This document shows, in pieces, positions 41,858-48,009 of a DNA stretch of 64,000 nucleotides; within the stretch, counting starts at the first letter, position 1; each line of letters opens with the position of its first letter. The stretch spans positions 496,001 to 560,000 of the forward strand of contig NZ_FXTJ01000001.1 in assembly GCF_900182545.1 (NCBI RefSeq), in the 5' to 3' direction. The translations under genes and the position numbers were made by a program. The notes beneath the pieces were generated by a model. The model had not been told where the DNA came from. It saw nothing but the letters and a program-made list of their open reading frames with translations, and ran no database searches. The DNA is from Geodermatophilus aquaeductus. GTDB lineage: Bacteria; Actinomycetota; Actinomycetes; Mycobacteriales; Geodermatophilaceae.

Positions 41858-42101
41858 CCCGCCGGACCCGCACCGGGCCCCGGGCGGTGGCGACGTCGAC
41901 CACCGCGCCGCGCTGGGTCACCTCGACCTCGCCCCGCCGCGCCAGCCGGCCGGCCGCGGCGCGGGCCTGCGGCATCAGGTCGCGCCAGCCCTCCGGGTCG
42001 ACGGCGCGGGCCGCCTCGGACGGGCAGATCGTGGCGCCGGGCGCCCGGGCGTCGAGCAGCACCTCGATCGCGCGCTCGAGGGCCGGGCCGGCGTCGTCCA
42101 C
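41847..42101 (-). CDS. DUF3253 protein
   Basis: 84 residues, small winged-helix-like domain. Conserved blocks include A-I-E-V-L-L-D-A-R-A-P-G-A-T-I-C-P-S-E-A-A-R and W-R-D-L-M-P-Q-A-R with a C-terminal beta-hairpin (R-G-E-V-E-V-T-Q-R-G). Function unknown. The GTG at 42101 has CACCCT 6 bases upstream. Longer frames upstream would overlap the divergent membrane-protein gene and are rejected. Confidence 0.75.
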   Translation of the reverse strand: MDDAGPALERAIEVLLDARAPGATICPSEAARAVDPEGWRDLMPQARAAAGRLARRGEVEVTQRGAVVDVATARGPVRVRRVSR

Positions 42102-42155
42102 CCACCCAGGGTGCGCCCGTTTGCCCAGGTGAGCGCGGCGGGTACCGCGGGCGGC

Positions 42156-42674
42156 ATGGCGAAGCGCACCCCCGTCGGGACGATCGGCAAGGGCAAGCGG
42201 GGCATCAGCACCCTGGGCTGGGCGGTGCGGGGCGCCGCGGCCGGGGCGGCGGGGACGACCGCCCTCAACGCCGTCACCTACCTCGACATGACCCTCCGCG
42301 GGCGCGGGTCGAGCTCCACCCCCGAGCAGACGGTGGAGGCGCTCGCGCAGAAGGCGCACGTGCCCATCCCCGGCGACGAGGAGCACCGGCAGAACCGCAT
42401 CGCGGGGCTCGGCCCGATGACCGGCCTGGTCGCGGGGATCGGCGTCGGCGTGCTCACCGGCCTGGCGCGGGCGTCGGGGTTCCGGTCGCAGCCGCTGGTG
42501 GGGACGCTGCTCACCACGCTGGGGGTGCTGGTGGTCGCCAACGGGCCGATGACCGCACTCGGCATCACCGACCCGCGGACGTGGTCGGCCACCGACTGGA
42601 TCAGCGACGTCGTGCCGCACCTGGCCTACGGCGCCGTCCTCAAGACGACGATGGACGCCTTCGACCGCCCCTGA
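42156..42674 (+). CDS. Hypothetical membrane protein
   Basis: 172 residues with a basic N-terminus, a first hydrophobic stretch (G-W-A-V-R-G-A-A-A-G-A-A-G-T-T-A-L), the helical segment T-P-E-Q-T-V-E-A-L-A-Q-K, two further membrane helices (about residues 83-103 and 110-128) and a C-terminal I-S-D-V-V-P-H-L-A-Y-G. I recognise it only as an actinobacterial conserved hypothetical. The ATG at 42156 has TACCGC 7 bases upstream; in-frame codons upstream are probably untranslated. Confidence 0.6.
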   Translation: MAKRTPVGTIGKGKRGISTLGWAVRGAAAGAAGTTALNAVTYLDMTLRGRGSSSTPEQTVEALAQKAHVPIPGDEEHRQNRIAGLGPMTGLVAGIGVGVLTGLARASGFRSQPLVGTLLTTLGVLVVANGPMTALGITDPRTWSATDWISDVVPHLAYGAVLKTTMDAFDRP

Positions 42675-42704
42675 CCCGGTGCACCTCCGCGGAGATGCAC
42701 CGGG
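42675..42704. terminator. Hairpin between convergent genes
   Basis: CCCGGTGCA (42675-42683) pairs with TGCACCGGG (42696-42704), overlapping the end of the membrane-protein gene. A second small stem (GGGCA/TGCCC) follows before the serine hydrolase stop at 42726. Confidence 0.5.
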
Positions 42705-42725
42705 CAACTCCACGGAAGTGCCCGC

Positions 42726-44054
42726 TCAGGGCGTGGTCCAGCCGCGGGGGTCGACGTCGCCGGGCACGGGCGCCGCGGGGTCGTAGGGCTCGCGGGTGAA
42801 GACGAACGTGCCCAGGTCCAGGTGGTCCGGCGCGATCCGCAGCGGCTCGCCCGCGTAGTAGCCGTCGAGGCCCACCCAGGTCCCGTCGGCGCACGGGCGG
42901 AAGCGGCTGGCCCGCCCCGAGCGCCCGGGCAGCGGCCCGAGGTGCAGCAGGCCACCGGCCACCGCGCGCAGGGCGAGCGGCGCCGGGCCCCAGTACCAGA
43001 TGCCGAGCTGGTCCAGCGGCACCGGCGACTCCGCCGGGCGCCAGGCCTCGACCACCCGCGGCTCGGCGGCGCGCAGGTCGGCGAGCAGTCCGGGCACGAG
43101 GGCGTCCAGGCCGCTGGTGGTGTTGGCCAGCGAGACGCCGCCGGTGCCCTCCTCGCGGTCGACGAACACCCCGGCGAGGAACCCCGGCATCGAGCCGCCG
43201 TGGCCGGTGAGCGTGCGCCCGTCGACCCGCATCACCTGCAGGCCCAGCCCGTACGCCGACCACGCCGGGGAGGAGGGGTCGACGCCGGCCGGCACGGCCA
43301 TCTCCTCCAGCGTCGCCGGGGACAGCACGTCGCCGGTGTCGCCGAGCAGGAAGGCGGCGAAGCGGGCGAGGTCGGCGAGGGTCGCCCACAGCTGGCCGGC
43401 CGCGGCCATCACGCCGGCGTGGTGCTCGGGCTCGGCCAGGACGACGTCGGCCCACGGGTGGACGGCGTAGCCCTGCGCGGCCCGGCCGGACGGGCGCGGC
43501 GTCGTCCGCGTCATGCCGAGCGGCGCGAGCACCTCGTCGGTGACGACGTCGTCCCAGGACCGCCCGCGCAGCCGGGCCACCAGCTCACCGAGCAGGCCGA
43601 AGCCGAGGTTCGAGTAGTGGAAGCGCCGGGCCTCCCCCAGGACGGCGTGCTCGCCGGTCAGCGCGAGTTCGGCCAGCGAGCCGCCGGGCACCCGCTCCCA
43701 CCAGCCGCCCGGGCTCTCCGCGGCGGCGCCGGCCAGGTGCGACAGCAGTTGCCCGACCGAGCGGTCGCCGAACGGGGTCCCGGGGACGTGGCGCTCCAGC
43801 GGGTCGTCCAGCGCGAGCCGGCCCTCGTCGCGCAGCCGCATGACCGCGACGGCGGTGACGGTCTTGCTGATCGAGCCCAGCCGGTACTGGACGTCGGTGT
43901 GCGGCTCGGCGACCTCGCCCCGCCCGGCCGACCAGGCCAGCCGGCCGTCCCGGACCACGCCGGCGACCAGGCTCGGCGCCCGGCCGTCGCGCTGCACCCG
44001 CGCGGTGCGGGCCAGCAGAGTGCGGGCGGTCGAGGGCAGCACGGGCTCGGGCAT
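42726..44054 (-). CDS. Serine hydrolase of the beta-lactamase (class C/DD-peptidase) family
   Basis: 442 residues. Catalytic motif S-I-S-K (Ser61, Lys64) follows Y-R-L-G. The Tyr motif is H-Y-S-N (about residues 145-148), and the third motif is the H-G-G variant in L-T-G-H-G-G-S-M-P-G. A C-terminal lipocalin-like extension (after about residue 350) is common in this esterase/D-aminopeptidase group. No clear signal peptide, so it may act in the cytoplasm as an esterase or peptidase rather than on antibiotics. The ATG at 44054 has TACCGT 7 bases upstream. Confidence 0.85.
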   Translation of the reverse strand: MPEPVLPSTARTLLARTARVQRDGRAPSLVAGVVRDGRLAWSAGRGEVAEPHTDVQYRLGSISKTVTAVAVMRLRDEGRLALDDPLERHVPGTPFGDRSVGQLLSHLAGAAAESPGGWWERVPGGSLAELALTGEHAVLGEARRFHYSNLGFGLLGELVARLRGRSWDDVVTDEVLAPLGMTRTTPRPSGRAAQGYAVHPWADVVLAEPEHHAGVMAAAGQLWATLADLARFAAFLLGDTGDVLSPATLEEMAVPAGVDPSSPAWSAYGLGLQVMRVDGRTLTGHGGSMPGFLAGVFVDREEGTGGVSLANTTSGLDALVPGLLADLRAAEPRVVEAWRPAESPVPLDQLGIWYWGPAPLALRAVAGGLLHLGPLPGRSGRASRFRPCADGTWVGLDGYYAGEPLRIAPDHLDLGTFVFTREPYDPAAPVPGDVDPRGWTTP

Positions 44055-44069
44055 GCCCGGAACGGTAGG

Positions 44070-44387
44070 TCAGGCGCGGGCGGGCGCTCCGAGCCGCCCG
44101 GTGCGCCCGGCCCAGCGCTCGAACACCACGGTGGCCAGCGGCGGGACCGAGGCCACCAGCGCCAGGAGCGCCGTGCCGCGGGACCAGCCGAGCACCCGGG
44201 CGGCGACGAGCGCCACGAGCACGTAGACGACGAACACCGCGCCGTGGATGGGGCCGAAGACCTGCACGCCCACCTCGGAGGTCTCGGGCACGTACTTCAC
44301 GTACATCCCGGCCAGCAGGCCGATCCAGGACAGGGCCTCGGCGACGGCGACGGTGCGGAAGGCCAGGGCGACGGTGCGGGGGTTCAT
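44070..44387 (-). CDS. DUF3817 membrane protein
   Basis: 105 residues with three predicted helices. The family pattern is A-E-A-L-S-W-I-G-L-L-A-G-M-Y-V-K-Y near the first helix and V-F-G-P-I-H-G-A-V-F-V between helices one and two. Function unknown; widespread in Actinobacteria. The ATG at 44387 is close to the divergent hypothetical gene at 44494. The stop is 16 bases upstream of the serine hydrolase start, so they may share a transcript. Confidence 0.85.
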   Translation of the reverse strand: MNPRTVALAFRTVAVAEALSWIGLLAGMYVKYVPETSEVGVQVFGPIHGAVFVVYVLVALVAARVLGWSRGTALLALVASVPPLATVVFERWAGRTGRLGAPARA

Positions 44388-44493
44388 CGGTGCGGGGGCT
44401 CCTGCGCTGGGGACGGGGTTCCGTCGTCCCAACGTGGCAGGGCGCCCGGGTGTCCCGCCCGCGGGTGTGAGCTGGGTGGCAGGCTCGCGGACC

Positions 44494-45045
44494 GTGCGGG
44501 GGCTGGCGCGGCGGGAGTTCTGCCTGGTCCTGCTGCGCCGCATGGCCGACCTGCGGCCCGACCTCGTCGCCGCCGCGCTCCCCCGCCTGGGCGCCACCCG
44601 CGCGGAGGCGCACGCCGCGCACACCCGCTGGCAGGCGCTGCACCACGCGCCGCGGGCGCCGCGGGGCCTGGCGCTGCGCACCGCCGTCCTCGGGCCGGCC
44701 CCGGAGACCGAGGACCGCCGCTTCGGCGACCTCGACCTCGAGGTCCGCCGCTGGCCGCTGCCGCTGTGGCCGCACCTGCGCTGGGAGGTGCTGTCCGGGC
44801 CCGGGGGCAGCGTGCTGCACGAGCACCTGGTGCGGGCCGCGGGCTCCCCGGTGCCGCCGGCGGCCGACGGGCGGCTGCGGGTCTGGGAGCACGTGGTGGC
44901 CGACGTCAGCGGCCTGCCCGGCGCCGTGGAGGTCGACCCCCAGGTGGTCACCCGCTGGGAGGTGCGGCTGCCCTCGGGGGCGACGGCGGCCTTCGTGTGG
45001 GGCCTGCTGCAGCAGATCCGGACACGGCAGGACCCCGGCACCTGA
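44494..45045 (+). CDS. Hypothetical protein
   Basis: 183 residues, soluble, Arg/Leu/Ala-rich. It begins V-R-G-L-A-R-R-E-F-C-L-V-L-L-R-R-M-A and contains the acidic and aromatic segment D-R-R-F-G-D-L-D-L-E-V-R-R-W-P-L-P-L-W-P. No family recognised. The GTG at 44494 has CAGGCT 8 bases upstream; a GTG 27 bases earlier is an alternative. The stop codon lies in the loop of a terminator hairpin. Confidence 0.55.
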   Translation: MRGLARREFCLVLLRRMADLRPDLVAAALPRLGATRAEAHAAHTRWQALHHAPRAPRGLALRTAVLGPAPETEDRRFGDLDLEVRRWPLPLWPHLRWEVLSGPGGSVLHEHLVRAAGSPVPPAADGRLRVWEHVVADVSGLPGAVEVDPQVVTRWEVRLPSGATAAFVWGLLQQIRTRQDPGT

Positions 45046-45062
45046 GCGGTGCCGGGGTCCTG
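45028..45062. terminator. Bidirectional terminator overlapping a stop codon
   Basis: Perfect 15-base arms (45028-45042 and 45048-45062) enclose TGAGC, whose TGA is the stop codon of the preceding gene. It lies between convergent genes and should terminate both. No U-tract. Confidence 0.75.
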
Positions 45063-45085
45063 GGAGCGGGATCCTGGTGCGGAGG

Positions 45086-46252
45086 TCAGCCGATGCGGCG
45101 GGCGCCGGCGTAGCCGCCCATCACGTCGATGCTCGCGACCTTGACGACGTCGCCCGAGGTGGGCGCGTGGACCATCTGGTTGTTGCCGATGTAGATGCCC
45201 ACGTGGCTGACCGGGCTGTAGAAGAACACCAGGTCACCGGGCTGCAGGTTGGCGCGGGAGACCGCGGTGCCCATCTGGGACTGCATCTTGCTCGAGTGCG
45301 GGAGGCTGATCCCGGCGGCGCGGAAGGCGTACTGCGTCAGGCCGGAGCAGTCGAAGGACCCGGGGCCGGCGGCCGCCCACACGTAGGGCTTGCCGCGCTG
45401 GGCCATGGCGGTGGCGACGACGGTCCCGGCGACCCCGCTGGCCGGCGCGGCCGCGGCGGCGGGCTCCTCGGCGGCCGACGACGACCCGGACGACGACGAG
45501 CCGGACGACGACGAGCCGGACGACGAGGCGGTGTCCTCGCGCTCCTCGTCGCGGCTGGCGCGGGTGGCCTCGGCGGCGTGCGCGGCGGCCGCGGCCTCGA
45601 GGGCGGCGCGGCGCTCGTCGGCGCTGAGCCGGGCGTAGTCGGCCTGGTAGTCGGCGATCTGCGACTCGAGCTCGGCCTGCTGGGCGGCGACGGCGTCGTA
45701 CTGGCGCTGCGCCTCGGCGGCGGCCTCGGTGGCGGCGGCCTGCGCCGTGTTCGCCGCCTCGGTCGCGGTGACGGCCTGGCCGAGCAGCTCGCCCTGGTAG
45801 CCGGCGACGCCCTGCAGCAGCGAGACGCGGTTGACGAACTCGTCGGCGGTCTCGCTGGTCATCAGCGCCTGCAGGGAGCCCATGCTCTCGCCGGTGTAGG
45901 CCGAGCGGGCGATGCCGACGACCTGGCTGCGCGCGGTGTCCACGGCGGCCTGGGCGGCGGCCAGCTGCGCGGCGGCGGCGTCGGCGGCGGCCTGCTGGGC
46001 ACCCAGGGCCTCGCGCGCCTCGTTGAACGTCTCGGTGACGACCTCGAGCTCGTGCCCGCGGGCGGCGACGAGCTCCGCGGCCTGCGCCGACGTCGTCGGC
46101 TCCTCCGCCAGGGCCGGGGCCGGGGCGGCACCGAGTCCGAGACCGACGCCGAGGACGCCGACGAGGGCGAGGGCGGCGCGGCGGCCGTGCGGCCGACGGG
46201 GCGACTGGCGGGTCGCGGGCATGCCGGGGACGGACGTGCGCAGGGACGCCAC
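45086..46252 (-). CDS. Secreted NlpC/P60 peptidoglycan endopeptidase (RipA-like)
   Basis: 388 residues. Signal peptide (L-A-L-V-G-V-L-G-V-G-L-G-L-G, cleavage near A-L-A-E, about residue 50); long coiled-coil domain (about 55-230) that in relatives tethers to or inhibits the enzyme; Ser/Gly linker; NlpC/P60 domain (about 275-388). The catalytic Cys is in F-D-C-S-G-L-T-Q-Y and the His in S-H-V-G-I-Y-I-G, with H-A-P as the third region. It would cleave stem peptides during growth and septation. The leader carries a c-di-AMP riboswitch, so expression should fall or rise with that messenger. The GTG at 46252 follows GGAGAAGGAGAG. Confidence 0.9.
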   Translation of the reverse strand: MASLRTSVPGMPATRQSPRRPHGRRAALALVGVLGVGLGLGAAPAPALAEEPTTSAQAAELVAARGHELEVVTETFNEAREALGAQQAAADAAAAQLAAAQAAVDTARSQVVGIARSAYTGESMGSLQALMTSETADEFVNRVSLLQGVAGYQGELLGQAVTATEAANTAQAAATEAAAEAQRQYDAVAAQQAELESQIADYQADYARLSADERRAALEAAAAAHAAEATRASRDEEREDTASSSGSSSSGSSSSGSSSAAEEPAAAAAPASGVAGTVVATAMAQRGKPYVWAAAGPGSFDCSGLTQYAFRAAGISLPHSSKMQSQMGTAVSRANLQPGDLVFFYSPVSHVGIYIGNNQMVHAPTSGDVVKVASIDVMGGYAGARRIG

Positions 46253-46271
46253 GCGGCTGTCTCTCCTTCTC

Positions 46272-46405
46272 CCATGCCGCCTACCGGGTTAGCTGACGGG
46301 TTCGGGCGTGGAGTCGCCCGGCGCGCACGAGCGCGCTACACCCCAGTGCTCAGGTGGGTCCCCGGCCCGGCCTCCCAGGGGGAGGACCGGCTCGACGGCG
46401 TCCAC
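46272..46405 (-). ncRNA. c-di-AMP riboswitch (ydaO-yuaA class)
   Basis: Read on the minus strand, the leader of the NlpC/P60 gene contains the class hallmarks in order: GACGCCGTCGAGCCGG, then GGGGACCCACC (46353-46363), GCGCCGGGCGACTCC, CGAACCCGTCAGCTAACC (46287-46304) and GGTAGGCGGC (46276-46285), followed by the ribosome site. In Actinobacteria this riboswitch typically precedes cell-wall hydrolase and Rpf genes and switches them off when c-di-AMP is high. Ends are approximate. Confidence 0.88.
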
Positions 46406-46451
46406 GGGGTGTCACCCAGGCTGGTGACGGAGCGCCCCGTTGAACACACTC

Positions 46452-46500
46452 AGCGTAAGGGCCGTGACCCGCACGTGACAATCACCTCCGTGTAATTACA
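46452..46500 (-). promoter_or_regulatory. Promoter of the riboswitch-NlpC/P60 unit, with adjacent palindrome
   Basis: TTGTCA (46481-46476) and TACGCT (46457-46452) form a -35/-10 pair with 18 bases between, placing the transcript start just ahead of the riboswitch. Immediately upstream is a perfect AT-rich palindrome, TGTAATTACA (46491-46500), a candidate regulator site. The remaining ~80 bases to the lipoprotein gene hold only its TACCGA hexamer (46572-46577). Confidence 0.5.
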
Positions 46501-46584
46501 TCGCTCACAACCGGTGACGGGTTCAACCACCTGCGCCACCCCCCGCCCGTTTGGCGAGGCGCCCGGGCGTGTACCGATGACGGC

Positions 46585-46824
46585 ATGTCCTCCTCGCTCC
46601 GGATGCGCCTGGCCCGCCCGCTGGTCATGGTCGCCCTCTTCGGTTCGCTGGTCGCCTGCGGCGACAACACCGACTTCTCGCGCGGCTCGACCAACTGCGA
46701 CGCCAGCGGCGAGAACGCCAGCAACGAGAACGACGCCAGCTGCCAGGAGACCGGCCCCAACCCCGGCAACGACGCGCCCACGACCGACGACGCCAGCACC
46801 AACGAGGAGGGCAGCGACGACTGA
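46585..46824 (+). CDS. Small lipoprotein, Asn/Asp-rich
   Basis: 79 residues. Signal with lipobox L-V-A-C-G (Cys about residue 25), then a short mature part rich in Asn, Asp, Ser, Glu and Gly with two further cysteines (T-N-C-D and A-S-C-Q) that could form a disulfide. No family recognised. TACCGA precedes the ATG by 7 bases, with no ribosome site. It lies between the NlpC/P60 and YihY genes in a cell-envelope neighbourhood. Confidence 0.7.
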   Translation: MSSSLRMRLARPLVMVALFGSLVACGDNTDFSRGSTNCDASGENASNENDASCQETGPNPGNDAPTTDDASTNEEGSDD

Positions 46825-46881
46825 GGCGTCGCTGCCCTGCCCCGACGGGCGCGCCGCCGCCCGGGCTGGTGGGCTGAGGGG

Positions 46882-48009
46882 GTGGATCCCGGGCGCACGT
46901 GGACGGCGCACCGGCTGGGGATCGAGTCCCGGGCGCTGCTCGCCGGGAGCCGCCGGCTGCTGCGCGGCCGCGACCTCGCCCTCATCGGCGCCGGGCTGAC
47001 GTTCTACGCGGGGATCGCGGTGGTGCCGCTGATCCTGGTGGCCGTCCGGCTGACCGCGCTGGTGACCTCTCCCGGTGAGGTGCGCACGCTCAGCGGCCGG
47101 CTGGCCGAGCTGCTGCCCGCCGCCCTGGGGGCGCCCGGCGCGGTGTCCCGGCTGGTCGACGCCGGTGTCCGGCTGGACCTGCTGGGCTTCGTGCTGGCCC
47201 TGCTGCCGCTGTCGCTCTACGGCGAGGGCCTGCGGCGGGCGCTGCTGCGGTTCAGCCAGCGGCAGGAGAGCCTCACGGCCTGGCGGGGGCGGCTGGCCAC
47301 CCTGCCGCTGGTCGTGGTGACGCCGCTGCTGCTCTACCCGCTGCTGCTGGCCGCCTCGCTGATGGCCGACCTGGCGCGCGAGGACGGGTTCGGGCCGGCC
47401 CTCGGCCGGTTCGCCGTCGGCTACTACACCGTGCTGTTCGTGCTGACCGTGCCGATCCTCTGGGGCTTCGGCGTGGTGGCCGGCGGGTCGCACCGGTGGG
47501 GCGCGCTGGTGAGCGGGGCGCTGTTCACCGCCGCGTGCCTCTCGGGGTTCCTGCAGGGCTTCGTGGTGTTCCTGTCCCTGCCGCTGGACCTCGGCGCGCC
47601 CTTCGGCGGCCTGGTGGTCGTGGGCGCGATGGTCGCCATCGGCTTCTGGCTGTTCCTGCTGCACCTGGTGCTCGTGTCCGGGTGGCTGCTCACCCAGTCC
47701 CTCGACGAGCGGCTGGGCGGGCGTCAGGCGGTGGGCGGGAAGCCGGGGCCCGGGTCCCCGGGTCCGGGGAACTCGGGCGGTGGGGCGCCGGGGGCAGGGG
47801 CGTCGGGCGCAGGGGCGGCGGGCGCGGGCGGTTCCGGCGCGGGCGGTTCCGGCGCGGGCGTGCCCGGCTCCGGCGCCGGAGGCGGCGGGGGCTCGGGTGC
47901 CGGGGTCTCGGGCGCGGGCGGCTCGGTCGCCGGGGGCGGCTCCGGCGCGGGGGCCGGGTCCGGTGCGGGGTCGGCCGGGGGCTCGGGCTCGGGCGCCGGC
48001 TCGACGTAG
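46882..48009 (+). CDS. YihY/BrkB-family membrane protein with Gly-rich tail
   Basis: 375 codons. Residues ~25-275 hold about six membrane helices of the YihY (once RNase BN) family, with L-I-G-A-G-L-T-F-Y-A-G-I-A-V-V-P near the first and W-G-A-L-V-S-G-A-L-F-T-A near the fourth. The last ~95 codons (from about 47725) are an almost pure Gly/Ala/Ser/Pro tail, antisense to the proline-rich tail of the class A PBP. The membrane part is solid; whether the tail is translated is uncertain, since relatives usually end soon after L-D-E-R-L-G-G. Function of the family is unsettled. Confidence 0.75.
   Translation: MDPGRTWTAHRLGIESRALLAGSRRLLRGRDLALIGAGLTFYAGIAVVPLILVAVRLTALVTSPGEVRTLSGRLAELLPAALGAPGAVSRLVDAGVRLDLLGFVLALLPLSLYGEGLRRALLRFSQRQESLTAWRGRLATLPLVVVTPLLLYPLLLAASLMADLAREDGFGPALGRFAVGYYTVLFVLTVPILWGFGVVAGGSHRWGALVSGALFTAACLSGFLQGFVVFLSLPLDLGAPFGGLVVVGAMVAIGFWLFLLHLVLVSGWLLTQSLDERLGGRQAVGGKPGPGSPGPGNSGGGAPGAGASGAGAAGAGGSGAGGSGAGVPGSGAGGGGGSGAGVSGAGGSVAGGGSGAGAGSGAGSAGGSGSGAGST

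Noticed and set aside
42726-44054. Antibiotic beta-lactamase
   Set aside because: It has the fold and S-x-x-K/Y-S-N motifs, but lacks a signal peptide and has a long C-terminal extension, so esterase or peptidase is more likely.
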